Positions 48,107 through 60,006 of a DNA stretch of 64,000 bases are shown here, one piece after another; position 1 is the first letter of the stretch, and every line of letters starts with the position of its first letter. The stretch lies in NCBI RefSeq assembly GCF_913058315.1, contig NZ_CAJXQY010000004.1, positions 1 to 64,000 on the forward strand. Direction: 5' to 3'. A program made the translations under genes and the position numbers. Under the pieces are notes generated by a model. That model was not told where the DNA came from, ran no database searches, and saw nothing but the letters and a program-made list of their open reading frames with translations. The DNA comes from an uncultured Alteromonas sp. Its GTDB lineage: Bacteria; Pseudomonadota; Gammaproteobacteria; Enterobacterales; Alteromonadaceae.

Positions 48107-50059
48107 CTAAGGTAAAGTCAGGCTGTCCGCCGAGAGTTTCATGCGACTCAAAGTATCAAACAGGTGTGAGGGCTGACCGAGCTGAACCTGATAGATATAC
48201 CGGTACGCCATCACCGCTTTTACGTAATGCCGGGTCTCCCGGTATGGGATGTTCTCAATCCAGACATCCAGCGATTGCTCGCCGCTGGTTGGCAACCACT
48301 CCATCACCCGCTGCCAGCCAGCATTGTACGATGCAGACACCAGCACCGGGTTATGGTTGAGTTTGTCGTTTAAGTATTTTAAATACTGAATACCAAACTC
48401 CAGGTTTTGTTCAGGTTCGAGCAAAGTGCGATACCCTACCCGCTGATTGCTGATGTAATTTACCGTGCCGGGCATTAACTGCATCAGTCCGCGTGCACCG
48501 GCAGGAGACACCGCATCAACCATAAACGAACTCTCCCGACGAGCAATGGCCATTGCCAGCGCCGGGTCGACCTCATGCTGAGAAGCCTGTTGCTGAAATT
48601 CCTCGGCAAACGCCATAGGAAAGCGGCGACGCACATCATTAAAATAACCGGTTTGCGCAAAGCCAATAATCGCCTGATCATGCCATCCCCAGTCACTGGC
48701 AAGCAGGGTCACGGCACGCTTTTCTTCGGTGGTTAACCGCCGGTTGAGGTAATACCATTCCCGCCGGGCTTCTACATACCGGCCCAGCTTGAATAACTCA
48801 TAAGCGCGCTGTACCGCAGGCACTGTACTCATTCTGGCCAGGGTGTAATCACTCATTTCCAGAGGTTTATCGGCCAATTCAGGCGGCTGTTGCAGCCGGG
48901 CACTGGCCAGGAACCCGTAATAATGGCGCTCTTTGGCCAGCTCGCCGTAAAGTTGTTGCGGCCCTTGTGCCGCCTCAAGTTCTCCCAACCCGCGAGCCCG
49001 CCAATAACGGAAAGCATCCTGACGCTGCTCATCCTCCGGCGCGGTCTGAATAACTTCTAACGCCTGCTGCCAGTCACTTTGCCGCAGCATGTAAGCCAAA
49101 TGCCAGTGCCTGACATCTTCCTCAGCGTCAGGGACGTTAGCCTTAGCCAGCCACTGATCGGCGTTATCATCGCCTTCAATCACCAGACTGATCGCAATAG
49201 CACGGTAAATCTGTCTGGTTTGCGCTTCGCTGAAGGCAATTTTGCCCTGCCAGTACTGAAAGGCCTTTATGGCTTTTGCCGGTGTTTGCCAGGCGAGTCG
49301 AATCAGGCCGTAATACAGCACCGCCTTTTCCTGCTCCGGGTATTTACCAGGGAACAAGCTATAGTTGAGCACAGTAGACGATGAACGTCGGGTTTGCCGC
49401 CATAAATCCACCAGATAATGATGTGATGCAGGCAGCCTGCGCTGTAAATACCCCAGCAGATTGCGATCGCCGCCTCTTATTACTTTTTCAATCCGGCCCA
49501 ATACTTTATCGGTGGTCATATGACCGGCTTGTTGCCATTGTTTAAATACCGGGTCGCATTCGTCCGGGCGTGACTGCCCCGATAACCACAGGGCATCGAC
49601 CTGCTCAAACCAATAGTCGGGCGCATCGGACTCCTGCAACTGATAGTGCAGATACTGGCAGGTGTATTTAGTGCCCAATCCCGGCTGATAAGCCTCGATA
49701 AACGCCGCCTGTTTTTGTCGCTTGCTTAACAGGTCGAGCCAGCGTTTACGCAGGTGAGTTGCCAGGGGGGTGCCAGCATAACGGGCCAGAAACTCATCCA
49801 CCGTTGCAGCGGTGAGGTTACTCAGGGTCCGCTCGGCGAGCCGTAACTTCAGATAAGGCACCAAAGGATAGTTAGCCAGGTCTTCAATATCCTTGTGGAT
49901 AGCCGGCAGCTTAGAAACTGGCAGGGTATTGAGTTGTTTTTCAAGACTCAGAAATTGTGCACGTTGCTGTTCACGCTGCTTGCCATCCTCGGCAAAGGAG
50001 AGCGGCGATAGGATCCAACTCATTAACGTGAATAGCAGAACGAACCGCATTGCCTGCAC
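48107..50059 (-). CDS. slt: Soluble lytic murein transglycosylase (Slt70-like)
   Basis: 650 residues, close to E. coli Slt70 (645). A signal peptide (MQAMRFVLLFTLMSWILSPLSFA) leads into a long helical superhelix. The C-terminal catalytic domain has the Glu in ARRESSFMVDAVSPAGARGLMQLMPGTV and YNAGWQRV. It cleaves glycan strands in the periplasm, producing 1,6-anhydro-muropeptides, the type of substrate AmpG imports. GTG 50059 has AAGGAG at close spacing; ATG 50050 is an alternative. Confidence 0.92.
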   Translation of the reverse strand: MQAMRFVLLFTLMSWILSPLSFAEDGKQREQQRAQFLSLEKQLNTLPVSKLPAIHKDIEDLANYPLVPYLKLRLAERTLSNLTAATVDEFLARYAGTPLATHLRKRWLDLLSKRQKQAAFIEAYQPGLGTKYTCQYLHYQLQESDAPDYWFEQVDALWLSGQSRPDECDPVFKQWQQAGHMTTDKVLGRIEKVIRGGDRNLLGYLQRRLPASHHYLVDLWRQTRRSSSTVLNYSLFPGKYPEQEKAVLYYGLIRLAWQTPAKAIKAFQYWQGKIAFSEAQTRQIYRAIAISLVIEGDDNADQWLAKANVPDAEEDVRHWHLAYMLRQSDWQQALEVIQTAPEDEQRQDAFRYWRARGLGELEAAQGPQQLYGELAKERHYYGFLASARLQQPPELADKPLEMSDYTLARMSTVPAVQRAYELFKLGRYVEARREWYYLNRRLTTEEKRAVTLLASDWGWHDQAIIGFAQTGYFNDVRRRFPMAFAEEFQQQASQHEVDPALAMAIARRESSFMVDAVSPAGARGLMQLMPGTVNYISNQRVGYRTLLEPEQNLEFGIQYLKYLNDKLNHNPVLVSASYNAGWQRVMEWLPTSGEQSLDVWIENIPYRETRHYVKAVMAYRYIYQVQLGQPSHLFDTLSRMKLSADSLTLP

Positions 50060-50474
50060 ACTATCTCCTTCTTCGCTTGGGGCACCATCGATTCCCCGTA
50101 GTGTAGATATTCTGCGTCCGTGATGACAGCGAAAATCGATGACTCGCTTTTCTGCGAGTTTCAGCGCAAAAACTAACCAACAGTGCTACCATCAACAACA
50201 GCTTTACCGTAACTGGCTGCCTTCCTCTTTAATTTAGCAAAATTGGCAAAAAATGGCAGTGAAAGGATTGGCTATACACAACTATAAATAAATTAAATAT
50301 GCGTTAAAGGGCTTGAAAACGTTACCTTAGACACCATTGATTCAACATAATTGAAACACCCGTTTGAATTTTTGTTGATATTTTTCTCTGCATTGGAAAG
50401 AATCAGGGTTTGAAAGACAACGCGCCTCCCTACAATTTTATTAATTTCATGCGTAACGCTGAAAGGAGACAACA
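50060..50474. promoter_or_regulatory. Divergent control region between slt and fadBA
   Basis: 415 bp with no convincing gene; AT-rich from about 50230 on. It contains a PsrA-like operator at 50351-50368 and the fadB ribosome site AAGGAG near 50462. I cannot place -35 and -10 boxes with confidence. Confidence 0.55.
50351..50368 (+). promoter_or_regulatory. PsrA-like operator upstream of fadBA
   Basis: TTGAAACACCCGTTTGAA is an inverted repeat of TTGAAAC and GTTTGAA with a 4-bp spacer, mismatched at one base per arm. The GAAAC-N4-GTTTG core fits the site described for PsrA, a TetR-type fatty-acid-responsive repressor. It lies 107 bp before the fadB start. The regulator's gene is not in the window. 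Confidence 0.55.
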
Positions 50475-53809
<3,335 letters not shown>

Positions 53810-53829
53810 GACTGTATAACTTCATTGAA

Positions 53830-53854
53830 GGGCACCTTAGCGGTGCCCTTTTTT
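53830..53854 (+). terminator. fadBA terminator
   Basis: GGGCACC and GGTGCCC with a 5-nt loop are followed by T6. It has no matching A-run, so it acts on the plus strand only. Confidence 0.92.
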
Positions 53855-53953
53855 GTTGTATGACGAATGCTTAGCCGACAACATTAAAGGCGCGTACTGC
53901 TCACTGGTGGGTGACTCTTATTTTCACTTTCGCGAGGACCTTGATACAGGCTA

Positions 53954-54508
53954 CTAACCTGCAAAAAAGTGTTTTACTGCATCAAACAGGCTGGAACAGC
54001 GTTGGTAGCCGGAGGCCACCCCATCGCTTTCATAATGAGAATCCACCCGGTATAACTGGTTGATTCCGGCGCTTTGACCGGCCTGTATGTCTGACATTTT
54101 ATCGCCAATCATCACCGAGCTTGCCAGGTCAATCTGATGTTCTGTGGCAGCAGCGTTGATCATACCCGGATTTGGCTTACGGAAATCACAATCTTTAAGG
54201 TATTCGCCCTGACCGTGGGTGGCGTGATGGGGGCAAAACCGAACATCGGTAATGGCGACCCCATGTTGGGAGAATTGCTCACACATCCACTTGGTGAGCG
54301 CCGCAAACTGCTCTTCTGTGTAGTAACCCCGTCCAATGCCCGCCTGATTAGTTACCACAATAATGTCGTAGCCTTGTTGAGAGATCATTTTACAGGCTTC
54401 AAACACACCGGGGGCAAATTCAAAACTCTCAGGCTCGCACACATAACCGTGATCGATGTTAATCACGCCATCGCGGTCGAGAAAAAACGCTTTTCGCTTT
54501 GGTGCCAT
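53954..54508 (-). CDS. gmhB: D-glycero-D-manno-heptose 1,7-bisphosphate 7-phosphatase GmhB
   Basis: 184 residues. HAD motif I is FLDRDGVIN and motif IV is VMIGDKMSDIQAG; VVTNQAGIGRG and the zinc-type segment CPHHATHGQGEYLKDCDCR-like region (FCPHHATHGQ, KDCDFRKPNPGM) match GmhB and related histidinol-phosphate phosphatases. It removes the 7-phosphate on the route to ADP-heptose of the LPS inner core. gmhA is about 3.3 kb away on the other strand. The lipoprotein gene lies 34 bp upstream without a terminator, so the two may be co-transcribed. Confidence 0.9.
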   Translation of the reverse strand: MAPKRKAFFLDRDGVINIDHGYVCEPESFEFAPGVFEACKMISQQGYDIIVVTNQAGIGRGYYTEEQFAALTKWMCEQFSQHGVAITDVRFCPHHATHGQGEYLKDCDFRKPNPGMINAAATEHQIDLASSVMIGDKMSDIQAGQSAGINQLYRVDSHYESDGVASGYQRCSSLFDAVKHFFAG

Positions 54509-54542
54509 AATGATTCCATTTAATCGGGCGAGCTCAACTGGC

Positions 54543-55631
54543 CTAATTTTCGATATCAGCCAGATAGTCGGCGTTCAGTATTGCCGTAAGATTCTCATTC
54601 TGAATATCGTTGGTCCAGAATTCAAAGTTTTTAAATCCGGCCCCCACAAAAAATGCCATTTCGTTGCGAAAAACCTGCTCAGTCGTCATACCTTCGTCAA
54701 AGCGTTCCGGCTCATCGGTAAAACTGGCGATGGTCTGACAAATGGCGAAAGAGTTGTTGGCGGCTTGCTGGGCGACACTAAATACCGGATATTCAGACTC
54801 CCTGGGATTAGTGGCCATACGTGATGCGCACCACCAGATTGCCACACCACAACGCTCGCCAATAGTGTCAAAACAATAATCGTAGGCCGTTTGTGCCAGG
54901 GCAGCGCTGTCGAACACGGTATGCGCTTCAAGTATAATGGAGGTCGTTGGAAAATACGTCATATACATATCCACCACGCTGTTGTAAGCGTCGCTAAGCC
55001 GGGAAAAGGTGTAGCCGGCCGCTGCAAACTCGCTCTCATCCACACGCCAGTGCATCTCAACGCCGTTAGTCATCGCGGCATAAGTAACGTAAATACCGGC
55101 CAGGTTGGGGTGACTGTCGAACTGCACACCGAGTTCGCTTACCAACGCTTCTTTATAACTCAGATAATCAGCATCCCACGGTAAGCACGTCACCGCCGGG
55201 TTGCCCCTGAACGAGTAGTCAAAGGTCACACACTCATCGAGCAGCCACTGGGGCATCTCTTTGCTATCAATGACTGCCAGATTGACGAAATCGCCCAGGG
55301 TTTCAGCTTCCAGTAGTTCTCGCTCTATCACTGAAAAGTCATATTCTCCGGCCGTGGGATTGATATCTGACCAGCTTAACCTAATCAGCGTGCCAGAGAC
55401 GTGAGCTAAGCCATTAATATGTTCGGATACCTGGGTTGAAGGGGTATTGATGTTTCTGACGCCCGCACTGTTAAAAACGCCCTGAGGGGCCGCTTTCGTT
55501 TCGCCTGCCGGGGGCGGATCAGGCACTGGTGGCAAAGGCGTTGGCGTTGGGGAAGACGTTGCAGAGTTACCGCCTCCACAAGCCGTTATAAGCAGTACCA
55601 TAGCAATCAGCAAAACGAATAGTCGAAACAA
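54543..55631 (-). CDS. Lipoprotein with a TIM-barrel, glycoside-hydrolase-like domain
   Basis: 362 residues. A lipoprotein signal (LLITACGGG) and a short Pro/Thr linker (PTPTPLPPVPDPPP) precede one domain of about 310 residues. The pattern LIRLSWSDINPTAGEYDF followed by FVNLAVIDSKEMPQWLLDE resembles the first strands of GH42-like and other clan-A barrels. Candidate acids lie in [11 protein letters not shown] and IILEAHTVFD. Five cysteines are shared with the paralogue at 55.8-57.2 kb. Function and substrate are unknown; a polysaccharide-acting enzyme is only an inference. It ends just before gmhB. Confidence 0.6.
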   Translation of the reverse strand: MFRLFVLLIAMVLLITACGGGNSATSSPTPTPLPPVPDPPPAGETKAAPQGVFNSAGVRNINTPSTQVSEHINGLAHVSGTLIRLSWSDINPTAGEYDFSVIERELLEAETLGDFVNLAVIDSKEMPQWLLDECVTFDYSFRGNPAVTCLPWDADYLSYKEALVSELGVQFDSHPNLAGIYVTYAAMTNGVEMHWRVDESEFAAAGYTFSRLSDAYNSVVDMYMTYFPTTSIILEAHTVFDSAALAQTAYDYCFDTIGERCGVAIWWCASRMATNPRESEYPVFSVAQQAANNSFAICQTIASFTDEPERFDEGMTTEQVFRNEMAFFVGAGFKNFEFWTNDIQNENLTAILNADYLADIEN

Positions 55632-55778
55632 AGGTGGTTACCTCGTTGATAGAAACAGCGCATTCGATTATCAGACCGACCCGGTTACTGCTTTCGGGCT
55701 GAATCTTACTCAATCAAAGTATGCTGGTAATCTCTCTCATTCTCAACTATGACGTGACGAGCTGTTACCGACAAATAT

Positions 55779-55800
55779 AAAAAAGGCCCCGAATGGGGCC
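55779..55800 (-). terminator. Terminator after the linker-bearing paralogue
   Basis: On the minus strand GGCCCC-ATTC-GGGGCC is followed by TTTTTTATA, 22 bp past the stop codon, which separates this gene from the downstream paralogue. Confidence 0.9.
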
Positions 55801-55821
55801 TGAGAAATCATGCTGCGAGGC

Positions 55822-57204
55822 TTACTTCAGCAGCGGGGCGTACTCGTTTTCCAGAATAGTCATCAAACTGGCATCCTTTAAGTCAGCAGACCAAATCTCG
55901 AAGTTTTTAAACCCTTCGCCGATGAAGAAGTCCATTTCGTTGCGTAATGCTTCTTCTGATGTCCAGCCCTGACCAGAATCGAAACGGTCTGGCTGTGTGC
56001 TGAAATTACCGATGGTCTGACATACAGCAAACGAGAGTTCAGTAGCTTGCTGGGCAACATGATAAACCGGGTATTCCGCCTCTCTTGGATCGGTTGCCAT
56101 ACGTGATGAACACCACCAGATGGCCACACCACAACGACTGCCCAGTGTATCGTAACAATGATTGAAGGCATTCTCAGCGAGGTAGGACTCGTCGAAAACC
56201 GTGTGAACTTCCATCATTATTGGCGTAGTGGTAAACGCGGCAGCATACATATCCATAACATCGTTATACGACTGCTCTAGGCGGTCTGGCGTATAACCGG
56301 CTGCTGTGAACTCATTTTCATCCACACGCCAGTGCATCTCAATACCGTTAGACATAGCCGCGTAGCTCATATAAACGCCACGCAGGTTAGGGTGCGAGTC
56401 AAACTGTGCACCTAATCGACTCACCAGCTCGGCTTTAAATTGCTGATAGTTGCTATCCCATGGCAAGCAGGTGGTAGCGGGCTGGCCACGGAAACTGTAA
56501 TCGAAGGTTTCACACTGATCCAATACATACTGGGGCATTTCCTTACTATCGAGAATCGCCAGGCTGATACTGGCATCCAACGCTGCGGCGGCTGCCAGTT
56601 CATTTTCTAACGGTGTGAAGTCGAACACTCCTTCAGAGGGGTTAATTGCCTTCCAGCTGACTCTCACCAGACTGCCTGACACATAATCTTCGCCGTTAAT
56701 ATCATCACGAATTATGGTACCGCGCTGATCGCTCGAGCTGATAACCCCTGCACTGTGGTAGAGCCCCTGAGGTGCACTCTTAGTGTCTGGCTCCGGAGCA
56801 GGTTCAGGCGTTGGTTCCGGAGTTGGTTCCGGAGTTGGCTCTGGAGTCGGCTCAGGCGTTGGCTCAGGCGTAGGCTCTGGAGTTGGTTCAGGCGTTGGCT
56901 CTGGAGTCGGCTCTGGAGTCGGCTCTGGAGTCGGCTCAGGCGTTGGCTCTGGAGTCGGCTCAGGCGTTGGCTCTGGAGTCGGCTCAGGTGCAGGGTTCCT
57001 GAAGTTTCGGCGCCAGAAGTTACGGGAAGTAGCAGTCGCAGTAAACGCACTGGTACGAGAAAATTGAACTTGGGTCGATCCATCGAGGTTATTGGTTTCC
57101 ATACCTTTACGGGTGAAGTTAGTGTCGCTCAGGTTAGCAGCACCTGCAGAGAATGTTGCAGAGATCACAGCAGTAGCAACAACACTTTTAATAAAACCAG
57201 TCAT
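55822..57204 (-). CDS. Secreted TIM-barrel-like protein with a long Pro-Glu-Pro-Thr linker
   Basis: 460 residues. A Sec signal peptide ([19 protein letters not shown]) and about 50 polar residues lead to a stretch of roughly 17 PEPT repeats, then a domain clearly paralogous to the lipoprotein downstream: [72 protein letters not shown]. By eye about two thirds of positions agree over the middle of the domain. It lacks a lipobox, so it is periplasmic or released, whereas its partner is membrane-anchored. The repeats make an extended spacer. GAGG precedes the ATG. No enzyme activity can be assigned. Confidence 0.65.
   Translation of the reverse strand: MTGFIKSVVATAVISATFSAGAANLSDTNFTRKGMETNNLDGSTQVQFSRTSAFTATATSRNFWRRNFRNPAPEPTPEPTPEPTPEPTPEPTPEPTPEPTPEPTPEPTPEPTPEPTPEPTPEPTPEPTPEPTPEPAPEPDTKSAPQGLYHSAGVISSSDQRGTIIRDDINGEDYVSGSLVRVSWKAINPSEGVFDFTPLENELAAAAALDASISLAILDSKEMPQYVLDQCETFDYSFRGQPATTCLPWDSNYQQFKAELVSRLGAQFDSHPNLRGVYMSYAAMSNGIEMHWRVDENEFTAAGYTPDRLEQSYNDVMDMYAAAFTTTPIMMEVHTVFDESYLAENAFNHCYDTLGSRCGVAIWWCSSRMATDPREAEYPVYHVAQQATELSFAVCQTIGNFSTQPDRFDSGQGWTSEEALRNEMDFFIGEGFKNFEIWSADLKDASLMTILENEYAPLLK
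56790..56995 (-). repeat. 12-bp coding microsatellite (PEPT repeat)
   Basis: About 17 units of a 12-bp motif written on the plus strand as GGCTCTGGAGTC or GGCTCAGGCGTT. Variants alternate in places, giving a 24-bp higher-order period. Codon differences are mostly synonymous. Unit gain or loss changes linker length without breaking the frame. The long plus-strand GSGV ORF is its shadow. Confidence 0.9.
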
Positions 57205-57773
57205 TTCTATTTACCTCAAAAAAAACTTAAACACGGTTGCAAAGAACGGGATGCATTAAAGTCTTTTTCGGTATAAATAAAAATCACAGCCCCTATACGA
57301 GGGTATATAAAACGCGACCTGAAGCTATTTTACGGCCTTTTTGCGGAATCATTATCGCCTCGGGCAACGCATAATTTAAGCCTTAATGAAAAGACTAACC
57401 CTATGACACAAAACAGCTTTAATGCTATTCACTTTTGCTATTCTGAGCGATATTAAAAAAGACAGGCTTTAATCATATTCATCCGCACAATCAGGTATAC
57501 AAAAAAATAACCTACAGTGTGAAAGAAAATTGAATAACGGCGGTTGAGACACTTAAAAATGCTAAAAAGTACGATAAAACAACAGGATCTAATAAAAAAT
57601 GGTGACCGGGGTTTTCCTGAGCACAACATTCTTACTATTTTTGCTCACAGGTGAGCGAAGTAATCTAAAAAGGAGTGTTTTTCCCAGGGGTCTATGGCAC
57701 GATAAATGACTCTCGCAAAAATTAAATAATGCACAGTACGCACTGAAGCAACCCTACACGACAGGAGTAATGC
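57205..57773. promoter_or_regulatory. Long AT-rich divergent gap between the linker protein and gmhA
   Basis: 569 bp without a plausible gene. I see a tight hairpin GCTCA-CAGG-TGAGC at 57643-57656 and the gmhA ribosome site CAGGAG near 57762. TATATA near 57306 could be part of a promoter for the minus-strand gene. The length is unusual for this otherwise compact window, but no known riboswitch or RNA is recognised. Confidence 0.5.
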
Positions 57774-58349
57774 ATGAGCCCGGATATTCTGGAAGAAATC
57801 AAAGCATCCATCGCGGTAAAAGAAGCCACATTACAGGATGAAGCACTGCTATCTCAACTTAGCGACCTAATTGATGCATGCCTGACTTCATTGCAACAAG
57901 GCGGTAAAATCATTTTCTGCGGAAACGGCGGCAGTTTCGCCGACGCACAGCATTTATCTGCTGAGTTTACGTCCCGCTTTCTGTTCGATCGGGCGCCACT
58001 GCCTTCGTTGGCATTAGGTACCAACAATTCCGCCATCAGCGCCATTGGCAACGACTATGGCTATGAATTCGTTTTTTCCCGGGAGCTGCAAAGTATCGCT
58101 ACTGAAAAAGACGTATTTGTGGGTATTTCTACCAGCGGCAACAGTCCGAATGTGATTGCTGCAGTGGAAGTGGCGAAAACAATGAACGTTACTACCTATG
58201 TATTAACCGGTAAAACCGGGGGTAAGTTAAAAGCACTGTGTAATTGCCTATGCATTCCTTCGCCAGATACGGCACGGATTCAGGAGTGTCATATTCTGCT
58301 CGGCCACATATTGTGCGGACAGGTAGAAAAGCGTTATTTCAAAGGATAA
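57774..58349 (+). CDS. gmhA: Sedoheptulose 7-phosphate isomerase GmhA
   Basis: 191 residues, a single SIS domain. FCGNGGSFADAQHLSAEFTSRF and STSGNSPNVIAAV bind the sugar phosphate, and QECHILLGHILCG supplies the zinc ligands near the C-terminus. It makes glycero-manno-heptose 7-phosphate, the first step of ADP-heptose synthesis. The replication protein DiaA is a close relative, but the QECHxxxxH motif and the nearby gmhB favour GmhA. GGAG precedes ATG 57774. Confidence 0.88.
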   Translation: MSPDILEEIKASIAVKEATLQDEALLSQLSDLIDACLTSLQQGGKIIFCGNGGSFADAQHLSAEFTSRFLFDRAPLPSLALGTNNSAISAIGNDYGYEFVFSRELQSIATEKDVFVGISTSGNSPNVIAAVEVAKTMNVTTYVLTGKTGGKLKALCNCLCIPSPDTARIQECHILLGHILCGQVEKRYFKG

Positions 58350-58387
58350 GGTAAAAGACTGACGCGCTAATTCAGTTGATACTCAAT

Positions 58388-58413
58388 AAAAAAGCACCGT
58401 AAGGTGCTTTTTT
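58388..58413. terminator. Bidirectional terminator after gmhA
   Basis: AGCACC and GGTGCT with a 4-nt loop and flanking A and T runs lie between the convergent gmhA and di-haem peroxidase genes; it can serve both. Confidence 0.92.
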
Positions 58414-58439
58414 ATTGAACGTTTCAGGTAACGCCGCCG

Positions 58440-59795
58440 TTAATCAAAAACCGGCAGGCCGCTGGGGACTTCAGCAGGGATCATTTCCCCCCTTTCAAAG
58501 CTGTTCCAGTCGGTGAGTGCTTTCAGGAACGCCATAATATCATCAACCTGATCTTCGCTCAGATTTGCAGGCTGCAATTCATTTGCGTCAATGACATCCT
58601 GACGCAGCACCAGATCGTTGTAGCCTTCCAGATCGGTTAATTCAAACTCTGCATGTTGAGCCACGACTAACTGACTACCATCATAATTTTCCAGCGCTGT
58701 AAGCGGATCCAGATGATGTTCAATAACGCCTCGTAAGGTTGCGTAGGCACCATCATGGCCATAAGGTGCGGTTAGCCATACATTTCGCAGGGATGGTGTT
58801 TTAAATTTCGCCCAGTCCTCAGACTTACCGGTACGTTCAGCACGCCCCCTATCCTGCAGCGGAAAACGGAACTCTGGACCAGGACCTACCTGAGGCATAG
58901 CAATCCCATGGAACCCCTGATCGGTTTGAAATTTGCCACTGTGACAGCTTGAACACCCAGACTCGCCATAGAATAAATTCATACCGCGCACTTGTTGTGC
59001 GGTGAGCGCATCGGTGTTGCCGCGTAAGTAGTCATCAAAAGGGCTGTTGTCACTTCTAAAGGCGACGGCCTGAAAAGCGCCGACAGCATTGGCATAGTGC
59101 TGAATTTGCATATCCCCGGCACTCAGAATTTCGCCTGGATAAGCATCCATAAACAATTGCACATACAGCGGAATCGCTCGTAAACGTTGCATATAAACGT
59201 TCCAGATAGCCGGAAAGTTTGCAGGCCCGATACGGGGTCTGACCACAGAAGACACCTCATTATCGCCAATTTCCCCCATCATTTCCGCGAAGTTTGTAAT
59301 TGGAAATAATGATTGTCCGGCTAAAACGTTTTCAATATTACGCGGTGTGGCACGACCTGACGGCAAATCCAAACGTCCATCACTGATCTGATGAATCCCA
59401 TTCCAGTTCATTTTGATGAACTCTTTGGCGCCAAGATTAAACAGGTGTGGTGCATGCCGGCCAATTCGGGTGGTCACGGCTTCCGCCCCTTCACCAGTGG
59501 TGCGATAACGGCCAAGGCCACGACCACCTTCGCCGATCCCCAGAGACAAACCGTCACCACTGGTGAGCAGTGGGTTATGACAGGTCGCACAGGATATGTT
59601 TTGGTTACCGCTCATGATTTTATCAAAAAACAGCATATTCCCCAGTTTAACCTTAGCCTGGGGCGGGGCGCCGTTATCGTAATAATCGGCATCGGTGACC
59701 GGTTCAGGAAGTTCCTGTGCCTGTGCGCTACTTAACGTAACGGATATTCCCAGAGACACAGCTAACAGTTTCAGTATATCGGTATATCTGACCAT
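58440..59795 (-). CDS. Periplasmic di-haem cytochrome c peroxidase/MauG family protein
   Basis: 451 residues from ATG 59795, preceded by AAGGAG at 9 nt; the track start 59828 adds 11 residues. A signal peptide (LLAVSLGISVTLSSAQA) is followed by two c-type haem sites, CATCH and CSSCH. Family landmarks are LGNMLFFDKIMSGNQNISC near the start and KTPSLRNVWLTAPYGHDGAYATL late. Classic CcpA is about 320 residues, so this belongs to a longer branch. It may reduce hydrogen peroxide or act on an unknown partner. An inverted repeat about 115 bp upstream could be its operator. Confidence 0.85.
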   Translation of the reverse strand: MVRYTDILKLLAVSLGISVTLSSAQAQELPEPVTDADYYDNGAPPQAKVKLGNMLFFDKIMSGNQNISCATCHNPLLTSGDGLSLGIGEGGRGLGRYRTTGEGAEAVTTRIGRHAPHLFNLGAKEFIKMNWNGIHQISDGRLDLPSGRATPRNIENVLAGQSLFPITNFAEMMGEIGDNEVSSVVRPRIGPANFPAIWNVYMQRLRAIPLYVQLFMDAYPGEILSAGDMQIQHYANAVGAFQAVAFRSDNSPFDDYLRGNTDALTAQQVRGMNLFYGESGCSSCHSGKFQTDQGFHGIAMPQVGPGPEFRFPLQDRGRAERTGKSEDWAKFKTPSLRNVWLTAPYGHDGAYATLRGVIEHHLDPLTALENYDGSQLVVAQHAEFELTDLEGYNDLVLRQDVIDANELQPANLSEDQVDDIMAFLKALTDWNSFERGEMIPAEVPSGLPVFD

Positions 59796-59909
59796 AAGGT
59801 CTTCTCCTTGTGTTCCAACCCATTGCACTTACTGCTGTGCACTCAGAGTGTTTCTTGTTTTTGTGTTTTATTGCTTTTGTAAAATTAATGCTGCAATATG
59901 GGGACCATA

Positions 59910-59925
59910 ATTTACTCAAGTAAAT
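59910..59925 (-). promoter_or_regulatory. Palindromic operator candidate upstream of the di-haem peroxidase gene
   Basis: ATTTACT-CA-AGTAAAT is a perfect 7-bp inverted repeat with a 2-bp centre, 115 bp before the start codon. The binding factor is not recognised. Confidence 0.4.
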
Positions 59926-60006
59926 ACAGCCATTTATAACTTCAAGTATAGAAAGCAGGCACCAAGCTGAACAAAAAAGCATCAACCTGGTGCAAGGCCA
60001 CTTGCC

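Noticed and set aside
56755-57276. Plus-strand ORFs with GSGV or arginine-rich repeats
   Set aside because: They are antisense shadows of the PEPT repeat, without ribosome sites.
57205-57773. Cyclic di-GMP or other riboswitch in the long gap before gmhA
   Set aside because: No riboswitch consensus could be matched; only one short hairpin is visible.
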